A DNA stretch of 64,000 nt from Lasioglossum baleicum (lineage: Eukaryota > Arthropoda > Insecta > Hymenoptera > Halictidae): positions 10,602,001 through 10,666,000 of the forward strand of contig NC_134930.1 in the NCBI RefSeq assembly GCF_051020765.1, written 5' to 3'. Position 1 is the stretch's first letter, and every line of letters starts with the position of its first letter. The position numbers and the translations under genes were made by a program. A model generated the notes under the pieces. It made no database searches, was not told the DNA's origin, and saw nothing but the letters and a program-made list of their open reading frames with translations. This document shows positions 22,168 to 32,811 of this stretch, in pieces.

Positions 22168-22739
22168 TATTGTGCGCGCTGTGCTTCCCCACAATGAAAC
22201 TCCTGCACGAAATTACCTGAACCTTTTCCCGGAATGTTCGTTTGACAAGCAAATTTTCACACAATGGATGACCATTTCATTTCCAAAGTACAGTACCAGG
22301 ACCTCGACGAACCGGCTTGATCGAGAGACAAACAGCCCGGACACAAATTAAGGCCCGATGCATAATTGAGACCCGAGGGAAACCAACGTCTACAGCTACA
22401 GAAAACGAAGAAGAGCGGGAGAGACGACTCGCAGGTGTGTGCATGTAACAAATTTTTGTAACTGGCTACTAAATAACTAAATAACTACATTGTGCGATTC
22501 GTTTAGTGCAGTATCGGATTATATTTAATTTTCCAAGTGAGAACAGAGCTGCTTTTTAATGAAATTGAATACACGTTCGTCTTTTAAGTATATCTTCATG
22601 TTCGATTGTTATAAAATTGATCTTGTTCCAGATTCTCCAGCGTTATAAGACTGAATATCATTACAAGAAGCTGGATTACCATATCAACTCTATGTACACG
22701 CACAAAGGACCCCTGAACATGAAATTCATCGACAGGTAG

Positions 22740-23141
22740 GCTTTGAAGAAACAGGGAACGATAAATCCATTATTTCTAGATTGGGGATTTTAGGCTATAC
22801 ATTTTTGCATATGCATTAGCTGTCTAGTTATTTATTACCACGTTTTTATTAGCTCGCTTTCTTGTCTGTCTGTTTGTTTGTTTGTTCGGTACATATTTTG
22901 CAATTGTTTTTATTTTGGTATATGTACAAAAATAAAAAAAAAGAAAACAAGTAGCAAGGTGACTTTACACATTCAACGAATGTCTTTGACGATCTATCTA
23001 TACTCTATACTATTCTTATTCATTATCTTCGTATCACCTTGAACTCCAGTTCACCATCAGGAGCGTACATGAACGTGATTTTGTATTCGAGTGGTTCGCG
23101 GTGGGTACTCCAATTTGTAGGAACGTATTAACTGAAACATA
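22740..23141. other. Intergenic, nothing recognised
   Basis: 3' flank of the P450 relic; AT-rich with a short (TGTT)n near 22868-22885. No other feature seen. Confidence 0.5.
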
Positions 23142-23833
23142 CAGTGACTCCCACTAATATATTCGGACACTCTTAAAAACACCATAACCTTTTCAATATT
23201 AAACTATGCGATTTGAACTTTTTTGGGAAGCTAAAGCAATTAGATTACTACAGGATGTGAAAAGGAATTTTTTCAAAAATTGCATTTGGTCGGAATTGTA
23301 GAGAAAATACGAAAAGTTGCATTTTACAACTTTTTTGTATAGGCCTATATTGAAATTTTAAGAAATACGTTTTGTAGATCTGTGTAAATTATATGCACGG
23401 TGGAAGTTTCATAGAAATCGGTTGATGCGGGGAGAAATGACAGGCATTGAAAGATGTAAGAATCCTTAGAATTATACTGCAGTTGGAGGCCGAAAATCGT
23501 GAAAATCTGCAATTTTTACCATCTTTAAACGTTTGTAGCTCATTACAACGTCGACCGATTTTGATGAAATTTCCAGAATATGTTTAATTGATACAGATCT
23601 ACGAAACATGTTTTCTAAATTTTCCATATAAGCCTACATAAAAAAGTTGAAAAATACAACTTTTAGTATTTTCTCTGCAATTTCGACAACTTGCAGTTTT
23701 TTTGTTTTAAATGTTGTCACGTTCTGTAGCAAACCAATTGTTCTAATTTCTCCAAAAATTTCAAGTCGTATATTCCAATATTAAAAAAGTTATGGTGTTT
23801 TTAAGAGTGTCCGAATATTAGTGGGAGTCACTG
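23142..23833. mobile_element. Complete palindromic Tc1/mariner MITE (692 bp)
   Basis: The left end CAGTGACTCCCACTAATA and its inverse TATTAGTGGGAGTCACTG close the element, with TA on both sides (23140-23141, 23834-23835). The arms are complementary over most of their length with scattered differences, so the whole element could fold into a ~340-bp hairpin. It has no transposase ORF. It is the best-preserved member of the family that includes 473-1098 and 6096-6403. Confidence 0.92.
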
Positions 23834-24099
23834 TAATTGTTTCGGAAATATAAATTGACAGGAATTAGTCGGATTCATTCAAAAAAAATATCAATTAATC
23901 TTGCATCTCTAAATCGGCAAACCTTCTATCTAAACACATGCGAGCACAATGACCATATGGGGCAACACTCTAGAGCCCATTTGTGGATCTCATTGTCGAA
24001 GTCGCCAGATAGTTCTCCATCCTCTGTTTTAATCTCTTCGATCCTGAAACAAATCGTTCGCAATGATATGTTCATACTTCTAATCACGTCTCTAATCAT

Positions 24100-24300
24100 T
24101 AGACTGCGGATCTGTACGCAAAATAAAGAAATGTTTGCATTGATTGCAAAACACAGGAGCCAAATAACAATTTCATTCTTCTTTTAATTATCTTATTGAG
24201 GTGAAACTAATACACTGGTAGCCTTAAATCTTTTTAATACCTCGACTGTTTTAAATTGTACGTACCCATTTTTGTCATAAATGCATAAAATCCGCATCTA
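24100..24300. mobile_element. hAT-type MITE with 8-bp TSD CTAATCAT
   Basis: Ends TAGACTGCGGATC and ATCCGCATCTA, flanked by CTAATCAT at 24092-24099 and 24301-24308. 201 bp, noncoding, same family as 2331, 30670 and 44311. Confidence 0.9.
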
Positions 24301-24308
24301 CTAATCAT

Positions 24309-25969
24309 GATTGAGTGTATGATGTAAAAATGTTATTATAATTATTAGATATCATTAAATGTTATTAAAAGATGAGGAGATCTCGTTGAATAATTTATAT
24401 CGTCAATTTTTTCGTCAGTCAGGTGAATCTTTCGGGATTTAGACGAGTCAAGGCTGTCGATTGCGATAGTATGGACCACGAAACGTAAGGTCAACCGAAA
24501 TTACCTTTTTATGAAATCGACGGTGACTACTTCGATGGGGGCGTGTGATGTACGTTCGAACAGTATGCGGTTGTAGTTCTGGTTTCTGCACGCGCGTACG
24601 AAATTTTCGCCAAAATCTCGCAGTGTTTAGAACAATCAAATATTTCAGCATGTCATCTCCGGTGTAACTCATGCTTGTCAACCAGACGTTCTCGCGAGTT
24701 GTTTGGTGGCCAAGGGGAACCGCGCGTGTGATTCAGCGGTACCACTTCGAACTTTAGTTTGTTCTCGATGCTGTCATGCGGTGATTGCAAGAATGTAATG
24801 CAGAAACCGAGTTGCGTTAAGAATATCTCATCACCTTGGCATTAAGAAGTTATATCAGTTGGTAACAAAGTGGAATCTTTCACAAGAATGCAATTTTATA
24901 AGATCCGGCTGAACGTAGCGGATCTTTATGCAAAATAAACATTTTCCACCTGCATCGCAACAAAGTGGAGTGACATAGAAATTGATTTGCTTTCAAAATA
25001 TTTTTAACAGGTTGAAAACAATGTAACAGTAATGTTAAATTCTTCTAATACTCATTCTTGCCATAAATCCATAAAATCCTTAGCACTCGAATTGCTGTAC
25101 AATTGTTCCAAATATTATTTACATTAATAAATGTGTTGGTATTATACAAATAAATTATATTAAAGATGTGCTTCGAGATTTATAAACAAAATTTTATTGG
25201 ATAGAAAGATTTATATCTTTTGAGTTAATACACGGTTGTTAGAAGTTAATCGCTACAGTATTCTCAAGTTATTAAAGCGAATGTAACCATTTCGATCACG
25301 AAAGAAACCATATTCCGAAAACCAGCGTTACATAAATTCACATACACGCTGACAATTTTCTTCTCTCGATTACACACGTGAAATGAAATTTTTAGCATCT
25401 TTCGGGAAGGTTCCGTTTTGTCTTTTCGTCCAGCTATCGATAAATGTTTATTCAATTACAATTGAAACGACAATTATTAAAAGAGGAAGTTGTGCAATCG
25501 GTTCGAACTATTTTTATCATTTCTGAATATTTTACCAAATCAATTCTCTTCGTTTACAACACAAGACAAATTCAATTTCCCATCGTCTCGCTCGAAGATG
25601 CGCAAGCAACATTTCAATGCAATACGTGCAGGTACACTCCATAAAACCCCGAGCCCCAACGCATTCAAACTTCCACCGTACAGAACGGTGCAATTGGGGG
25701 CTCAATTGGTTACCTGGGCGCGCAATCAGTCTCCAGAATTCCACCCTTACCATAAAACCATCGAGGGGTCCGTGTTCGCCCGTTCTGAACTCCCTTTGTC
25801 CGCTGTCCCGTTACGTTCTTTTCGCTTCGCCGTGGTCAACGATCGTAAATCGGGCCCGATCGCGTTACCATTCTAATCTCTTGGGCCTGTAGACGTGGGT
25901 CCGGCAGCTTTTAGCACCTGTCCAGGGACGCGAGATCGAACCAGGTCGCGAAAATCGTGACGTATTATA
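24309..25969. other. Intergenic with MITE fragments
   Basis: About 24908-25080 resembles an eroded hAT MITE (gcggatctttatgcaaaata ... cataaaatcc). About 25077-25200 resembles a piggyBac-type fragment (cttagcactcg). No coding gene was recognised; ORFs at 25490-25892 have no family signature. Confidence 0.45.
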
Positions 25970-26541
25970 CAGGGTCTGTCCGGTAAGTAATGCGCGACCA
26001 CATTCTTTTTTTAAATCTATTGAACATATGAGTACAAACCTTTAAAATTCTTCAAAGTAGGACCCTTGGGCGTCGACACATTTTTTCCAGCGCGATTTCC
26101 ATGCTGCGTATGCTCCCTGGAAGACGTTATCTGGAACCTCTCGTAGTACCCTCGCTTCGTCGCAGCCTGTCGAGCACTTCCAACCAAAACTTTTCCGTAG
26201 ATCACGGGGAAAACAGTAAACGGTACTTCTTAGTTGGATCACAACACTTCCTCAACCCCCGTACAGTCCTGACTTGTCTCCCGCCGACTTTTTCTGGTTT
26301 CCAAAAATTAAAAATGTGCTAAAAGGATGCCATTTTGAAAGTGTGGAACGCGTCAAAGAGGCTGTGACGAGAGGTTCCAAAAAACGCCTTCCAGGGAGCA
26401 TACGAAGCATGAAAATCGCGCTGGAAAAAATGTGTCGAAGCCCAAGGATCCTACTTTGAAGAAATTTAAAGGTTTATACCCATATGTTTAATAGATTTAT
26501 TTTAAAAAGATGTGGTTGCATTACTTTTCGGACAGACCCTG
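25970..26541. mobile_element. Rearranged mariner element with transposase relics
   Basis: TIRs CAGGGTCTGTCCGGTAAGTA and CTTTTCGGACAGACCCTG lie between TA dinucleotides. The right half encodes a decayed mariner transposase C-terminus on the plus strand (LSPADFFWFPKIKN, then CHFESVERVKEAVTR, interrupted by frame changes). The left half carries a second, inverted copy of the same C-terminal region on the minus strand. The element therefore consists of two 3' halves head to head, a rearrangement that itself makes a palindrome. Confidence 0.85.
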
Positions 26542-27385
26542 TACTAATGATCTTCTCTCGGTGAGAAGCGCACTTCGCGCGAGACTCGACGTCAAATGGG
26601 ACCACTGGATCTTGCCCCGCGCCCAGTCCTCCCATCCACACACGCGATTGATCGCCCACCAAGTGGGTAACGTTCCGAATTCCGGGCCCACTACGAGGAA
26701 GAGCTTCCCACCCGATCACTTTCTTCACGCCCTCCCTTTCACTCCAACTCTAATCTCCACTTCACTTTCTTCGTTAACGCGACCAATATCGATTTTCCCG
26801 ATCGTGGGACCCCCTCTTTCCAGCTTCTCTCTTCTCGTTTAACCCCCATTCTCGTTTCTATACAGGTTCCGCACTCCGAAGTCGCCCTTTTGCAAGTCAA
26901 TTTCACCCTTTCGAAAATCAATTTCACCATTGAGCATTCAGACCTACGTATAATTTAATCGAAATAAATAAATAAAATCAATTTTATATATTCTTAATGG
27001 GTGAAATTGATTCGCAAAAGAGTGAAATTATTTTCGCAAAAACCTATAAAGTTTTTAGCGTCAGAATCTGCTCCTTTCCGAAGTTTTTCTTCTGTTTTAT
27101 GCGACCGAGCAACATTTTGCTCGCATGATCATCCAATTAAGCGAGCACAATGAACTCGAGTGTTTGTCTATGATAAATCGCATGCATAGTAGAATAATGA
27201 TGCATATCTCGTTCGCAGTGACACACTGTGGTTCCTGTCAACAGTTTCGCGTTTAGGGAGCGTTTCACGTTGATCGAAACGGCAACTCGGATGGAAACAA
27301 ACGTGCAATACGGCAAGGAAAGGTCAGACAGACAGGTATAGACACTTCCCAGGATTTATATTGTCTTGAATGTCGCCGGTCGTTT
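26542..27385. other. Intergenic, nothing recognised
   Basis: Unique-looking sequence without a supported gene. Short repeats of tgaaattgatt and tcaatttcac near 26900-27025 are in partly inverted order, possibly a small eroded element. Confidence 0.4.
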
Positions 27386-27572
27386 TACCCTGCCATAGTC
27401 CGGCCACTCTAAGCGACCGTGATTATCCTTACGGGCACCGTCGGTTCTTCCACGCCACAATTAATCCTCCGGCAACCCTCCCTCTCTTCCAAGTTTTCCC
27501 AGAAATTTGATACAATTGTACTTGCAGCTTGCAGCTATTCCTTCTGACGCGTTAGCGGTAACGTTAGCATTT
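27386..27572. repeat. Dispersed repeat shared with 13933-14133
   Basis: Starts TACCCTGCCATAGTCCGG and ends GGTAACGTTAGCATTT. It differs from the other copy by two small deletions (one near 27440, one near 27517) and a few substitutions. Class unknown. Confidence 0.7.
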
Positions 27573-27702
27573 CGCCTTTCTTTTATTTTCCAGTCCATAG
27601 TTAAATCACCGACGAGATATAGGAAATAATAGGAATAGACCTGACACCTAATGCATTTTGGTGTCCGTCGGTATTGGGTTCCTAGCACCCCATTTCCTAT
27701 AC

Positions 27703-28600
27703 CACCGACGAGATACTGTTAAGGGGGCCGTCTCCTAGCAGATGACGGTCGCGCGTGAACACTCACACACCGCTAGAGTACACTCACACACCGCTAGACC
27801 ACGTATACGTACGCGAGAATTGCTAGGATCAGGGAAATGCGTTCTGATTTCTCGATAATGCAAAGACGGGGGTTTTTATTAGTCAAAATCGCTAGATAAA
27901 AGATCAATCTAGTGCGCTGTTTGCTTCAAAAGTCGTTCTTTTACGTTTCCGAGCAATGATTTTGCAATATTCGGCTGCATGTTGCCCGTCGGAGAGGCTA
28001 GTACGCCGGCGTGACTGCAGCGCCATCTAACGGGCAACATGCGACGGGCAACATGCAGCCGAATATTGCAAAATCATTGCTCGGAAACGTAAAAGAACGA
28101 CTTTTGAAGCAAACAGCGCACTAGATTGATCTTTTATCTAGCGATTTTGACTAATAAAAACCCCCGTCTTTGCATTATCGAGAAATCAGAACGCATTTCC
28201 CTGATCCTAGCAATTCTCGCGTACGTATACGTGGTCTAGCGGTGTGTGAGTGTACTCTAGCGGTGTGTGAGTGTTCACGCGCGACCGTCATCTGCTAGGA
28301 GACGGCCCCCTTAAAGACTGCCAGCCTTACGGGAGTTGGCGGGACTCGAATTTTTCGGTGTTCTCTTACGCCCTCTAGGATATATTCTGACTGGAGTGAG
28401 AAACAGGAGGCCAACGACGGCATTTCGTCGGTGCAGAAGACACTGTATTGGTATCGTGTTAGCAACGCGCCCGCGCGCTACACTCACCAGCGTACCTTTA
28501 CTATATCCGTGTGCGCTGCTTGTGCGAGCCACAATCTATTTTTAGAACTTGCCATGTTGCCATGCTTTACGGCTTACGGAAACGAAACTGAAATTCGACT
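27703..28600. repeat. CACCGACGAG-family repeat, split by a TTAA insertion
   Basis: 27703-27722 (CACCGACGAGATACTGTTAA) continues at 28311 with agactgccagcc and runs to about 28600. The uninterrupted counterpart lies inverted at 37100-37271. Parts of the same family recur at 35395-35420, 36103-36240 and 36813-36960. Its terminus CACCGACGAGATA is seen in both orientations, but a complete two-ended unit could not be fixed. Confidence 0.65.
27723..28310. mobile_element. TTAA-target element with 268-bp perfect palindromic arms
   Basis: Arms 27723-27990 and 28043-28310 read as exact reverse complements around a 52-bp spacer. The ends are GGGGGCCGTCTCC and its inverse, flanked by TTAA on both sides (27719-27722, 28311-28314). 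The interior shares blocks with the 21345, 29696 and 46935 elements (TTTCTCGATAATGCAAAG, CTAGATAAAAGATC). The surrounding repeat has an empty counterpart at 37222-37271 with a single TTAA, confirming the insertion and the target duplication. It has no coding capacity. TTAA plus G-rich ends fits piggyBac- or Kolobok-mobilised elements. Confidence 0.92.
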
Positions 28601-29691
28601 GTCGAGCCGTCGAGCGTATGAATCGCAATCTGGAGCTAGCCTTCGGGTCCCCGTGCAGCGAGGATTTTTTTTTTATTTTTATTTTTCATTACTTTTTTAA
28701 TTACATTTTTTAACCTTCCAAAAAATTAAAAATGTTAAAACTATGTTCAAAATATGTATTCATTTTAAATAGAAACGTTTTGTTACTGTCATAATTGCAT
28801 TAATAAAAATTGGTATATGATCGAGAATAGGTTGATGGTATTTATTTGGACTGATTGGAGAATACGAAAATGCAGGAAGTATTTTTTAGTTTATGAAACA
28901 ATTTGTAGATTTATTAGTTGTCAAACAAATAATAAAATAAATTGTATAATATATATAAATTGATTTTATACTAGCATACACAAGTTTATTTGATCTTCTG
29001 TCTTCCTATAATAAAAAAACACAGTCATAACTATAATTATAATAGAATTTCATAAAATATTGAGGTTATTGCAAACTCATCTTTTTTCGCGATGATGCTC
29101 TAATTTTATTGCTTCTCTCGAATGTCCATTTCCTTCCGAGACAGTGCGTTTCTAAGTGTAAATAAAAAATGTTGATATAAAATGTATCATAATTAAACTA
29201 CAATTATTCTAATAACGTAGAATGTAGTACATATTAAGTTTTAATTACCAGGATTTTCTTCTTCGACGTTAAGCACCCTTTACTGCTTCTCGTAATTTAC
29301 GTATATGGACATTAGGGTGGACCTTATTTTTCGACCATGAAATTTTTTTGTCCCGTAAACCAGAATTGTAACAAATGTTGAGAAAATGATCTGGAAAAAT
29401 TTTGGGGCCGATTGGATCATGGGAAAATGAGGCGCAGCAAATTTGAAAATTTTGAATTTTTTAAATCTTTACATAAATAGACGTTATGATATATCGTTGA
29501 ATTTGTCTTTTTTCTCTTTAAGAATCCGTATGTAGCATAAACAGTTGTTGATAGAAAAAACATCCGTGACTTTGAAAACTTGAAATAATTACTTTGAAAA
29601 AAAATTTTTTCTCTGATACTATATCCACCTCCTTATATACTACAACTTTTGTTTGAAGAGTTTTTTTATATATACATAACTGACAGAGATA
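28601..29691. other. Intergenic, nothing recognised
   Basis: Very AT-rich from about 28670, with T- and A-runs. No gene or paired termini found. Confidence 0.5.
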
Positions 29692-29695
29692 TTAA

Positions 29696-29936
29696 GGGGC
29701 GTAATTTGCATTATTCGGAAGCATACAACTGCGCATATGTATAGCTATTTTCATAGCTACATGCTGCCGAATAATGCAAATTACGCCTCGTAAACAAAAA
29801 AATAGGACTTTTGAGGCAGATAGCGCCCTAGATCGATGTTTTATCTAGCGTTTTTGACTAGTGAAAAACCCCGTGTTTGTATTATCGAGAAATGAGTAAA
29901 TGAATATTTTGCAATCCTGGAAGTCTCTCTACTCCC
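29696..29936. mobile_element. TTAA-target MITE, left arm deleted
   Basis: It is preceded by TTAA (29692-29695) and ends CTCTACTCCC followed by TTAT. It contains the family's inverted pair around GGCGTAATTTGCATTATTCG near 29698-29790. The left arm begins inside the normal arm sequence, so several tens of bases are missing. Confidence 0.7.
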
Positions 29937-30669
29937 TTATAAATAAATTCATTAATATGCTCCAATCTACAAAAGAAAAACAGTTATAATATCGGAAAAA
30001 GAAGTTATTATGAATAATAAGTAGTCTGACTGAAACATAGACTGAAGGTGGTCAATGATACCGCTGAACGGGGCGTTAAACTAATGGAGGATCATAATAA
30101 AATTTTATATAGAAACAAAGAGGAGAAATAATATATACTATACAAACTGTGATGGAATATCGACAGCAGTATCCTGACGCCACAAAACAGATTTGTCAAA
30201 GGATTTTTAAATATTTTTTAATATAGAGAGAAACACCTGATCAATCCCTACATGCGATTAATTGCATTTTTAAGAGGTATTGAAGACAGCTTATTAACTG
30301 AGAGTTATTAAATTTTTCATTTTCCTCAGAGTCAGTAAGTTCTTTATTTTTCTCGGAGTCATTAAGTTTTCCATTTTTCTTGAAGTTATTCTATTTTTCA
30401 TTTTCCTCAGTGTCGTCAAGTTTTTTCATATAGTCCAGTCGGCAGGTCGAAAAAGGCGTCTACCTGGAAAGTATTCCGAACTTAATGAAATTTTGACACG
30501 TCATTTAGGGGTACTCTGGGGTGTCGAATCTCAGTTTTCGACCTCGAGGACCCTGTGCTAACTTGGGGAGGGGGAAAAAACCACTACTTTTATTACCTTG
30601 TTTTGGTTTTTCGCCTATCGGGCTCGAGTCGGGTACGCGATACATCAGACACATCGGGAAGCTTATGAC
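29937..30669. other. Intergenic, nothing recognised
   Basis: AT-rich; contains a degenerate short tandem series of attaagttttt/ttcattttcctc near 30300-30420. No gene supported. Confidence 0.45.
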
Positions 30670-30870
30670 TAGACTGCGGATTTTATGCATGTATGACAAA
30701 AATGTACACGTTCAATTTAAAGCAGTGGACATGTTAAAAATATTTAAGGACATCAACGTATTAGTTTCAGCTTAATAGGATAATTAAAAGAAGAATACAA
30801 TTTATATTTGGCTCATGTGCCGTGCAATCAATGCAAACATTTTTTATTTTGCATAAAGATCCGCAGTGTA
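30670..30870. mobile_element. hAT-type MITE, TSD CTTATGAC/CTCATGAC
   Basis: It begins TAGACTGCGGATTTTATGCA and ends GATCCGCAGTGTA. The flanking 8-mers at 30662-30669 and 30871-30878 differ by one base. 201 bp, inverted relative to 24100. Confidence 0.85.
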
Positions 30871-31310
30871 CTCATGACTCACCTTTGTCGGGCGGCTTCT
30901 AAAACAATAGAACAAGATCGCGCGAACGAGTTATCGCGATACCCGAGAATCAACTGTGCGTTCTTATGAAATAGATAATAATAATAATGGTACGTATTTC
31001 TTTCATAACTTGTCCATAATGTGATTTTTATATAAGTACATTAGGTATATTCGGCAGACATGTGCATGATCGTTATTTGTATTAAAATTTGAAATAATGC
31101 ACGTTTCACGTGAAAAAATTATAAGAAAATATTTACAACGTGGTATGTAATAAGTTATGATAACTTTTCAGTGGGTGATGTTTTTATTAACTGTTAAGTA
31201 ACCTACTTAACTATCATTAATCTTACACAAATTCTTAAAAGATAATATATAGTATACAATATAAAATAAAATAGAAATTAACTTAAAATAAAATCATATA
31301 AAATAAAAAA

Positions 31311-32300
31311 CTAGAGGGTTATTGTTGCTCGCTCGCTTCGCTCGCTCGCGAGTAGGGTTGTTTTTGCTCGCTCGCTTTGCTCGCTCGCGGATAGGACTGC
31401 TCTTGCGAAAGGGTTAGTGGTACGCATGGCTAGTAGTACCTATAGCTATTAATGTTTTTTTTTATTTGGTGTGTGACTCTCCACGAGCCACACAAAGAAC
31501 TTCCCGATTCGTTAGTTGCAGTATATTATTATCATTATTAAGTGTACGTTTTAAGAAGATTATACGTTTTCAGGGAAATTCAATAGTTTTCTACTTATCA
31601 AAATGTTTGCTATATGGCGTCACATTAAACCAACATCGTATGCTCGTTGCTCGCTTGGTTCCTTGTTATAGCATACTAATGTTGCAAAATAAATTGTCTT
31701 AATTAGTTTTTCGCAAACGATACAACTCCTCATTATCCGGGTTTGCAGTAGTGATCTTGGTTTTCTTCGATACTGTTAATTTAAATTGTCCCAAAATATA
31801 TAAACTGCGCTCAATTTTGAAACTCTGCTCAGTGCTACATACAATATTTGTAAAGTTCGCCTTTCTGATTTTTTAAAATCCAAACATACTTTCTCGTATG
31901 TTTGTCCCTGACTTTTATGAATCGTAATCGCTTCAGCAGGAACCACTGGAAATTGACTACGTGTGATTTGATATTTTTCCTCACTCGACATATTTACTTG
32001 ATTCGATATTTTTATTATTGGTGTAAAATTTTGATCAATATTTGCATTTTTCATATAATCACGATAACGAGTTCTTACTTTCACTCCTACTCTGGCCAAT
32101 TGAAAATGTAACCACAATATAGACGGAATTTTAGTATTTTCTTGAAAAGTAATAAATTTTAATATTCCGCATGTGTGTGCTCCATTAACCAATCCGTTTT
32201 CAACATCAATGTTATTAATAATTATCATATAGTTTATATTAATTTTCAATTTAATCTCAGTTAATAATTCGTTTTGAACTGATTGTTTTTTTAAAGATTG
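31311..32300 (-). mobile_element. 3' part of a Helitron
   Basis: On the minus strand the element ends in a palindrome (GCGAGCGAGCGAAGCGAGCG onward, about 31330-31352), then about a dozen bases, then CTAG (31311-31314) followed by T. That is the classic Helitron 3' end: hairpin, CTRR, insertion before T. A second, near-identical hairpin lies just inside at about 31366-31388. Upstream on the same strand is a Pif1-type helicase relic. The 5' TC end and the Rep domain were not found. Confidence 0.8.
31699..32249 (-). pseudogene. Helitron Pif1-like helicase C-terminal fragment, frameshifted
   Basis: The ORF 32249-31776 (157 codons) carries the C-terminal helicase signature: NGAH, then FPVVPAEAITIHKSQGQTYE, then LYVALSRVSKLSAVYI. 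The reading frame stops right after WDNLN, but the next frame continues with family-like sequence (SKKTKITTANPDNEELYRL) to a stop at 31699-31701, so one frameshift separates them. Coding similarity also extends upstream of the first Met. Walker A and Rep are absent. In intact Helitrons the helicase acts in rolling-circle transposition. Confidence 0.85.
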
Positions 32301-32724
32301 TAATATAAATTTTTTTTTGTACTTTCATCGATATTCTTTGAAAATGTATTCTCGCGAGTAGAGATGATTAACTCACTCTTGCATTGGGATAATTTTCGAT
32401 TATTGTAAGCGGAAACATCATCGTAAGGTACAAAAAAAAAATTTTAAAAAATTTTTTTTTTTAAATTTTAAGGAAATCGAAAAAAATTTTTTTGTGTAAT
32501 TACGTTTGTTTCTTCGGTGGAAACTTTCCGTTCTCTCGTATAAATTGCATTGTTGAATGAACTTCTTTCGAAAAAACTAAAATAACTAAAAAACTACTTG
32601 ACCAAAATGGACCAAAATCTAATCAGCTCTAAGTTACAGCGGGGCATATCGATTGCATCATTCATCATCCTGATCGCGTTGTTACTTTTTCTGAAAACGT
32701 TAACGAAAAATTTGATTACATAGA

Positions 32725-32766
32725 AACGGCCATACGCGCGCGCACGCACGCACGCACGCACGCACG

Positions 32767-32810
<44 letters not shown>
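32725..32810. repeat. Compound microsatellite (CG)n-(CGCA)n-(CA)n
   Basis: A run of cg grades into cgca units and then into pure ca. ORFs of Cys-Val or Arg-Ala repeats across it are artefacts. The hairpin of 4077-4112 recurs inverted just downstream (32900-32932). Confidence 0.9.

Positions 32811-32811
<1 letters not shown>

Larger units (their letters stand above)
20405..22739 (+). pseudogene. 3' remnant of a mitochondrial-clan cytochrome P450 gene
   Basis: Three exon-like blocks are visible: ~20435-20511 (RMYPVVIGNGR...VIGGYQVPKG), 20735-20938 (FPRSSEFLPER through the haem loop) and 22632-22739 (C-terminus ending MKFIDR, stop TAG). The splice sites between them are intact. The YPVVIGNGR and haem-loop context suggest the mitochondrial clan, perhaps CYP301-like; the subfamily is not certain. 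Signs of decay: the haem motif reads FGYGRRMCLRRRFAE, where the family has Gly after the cysteine-plus-one residue (CLG); PERW has become PERC; the first block lacks an AG acceptor; the upstream three quarters of the gene are missing; and two repeats (about 21345-21652 and 21655-22167) fill the last intron. It cannot encode a working enzyme as it stands. Confidence 0.75.

Noticed and set aside
25921..25960. B-box-like ggttcgatctc on the minus strand, considered as a tRNA or SINE
   Set aside because: No A box at the right distance and no acceptor stem can be paired.
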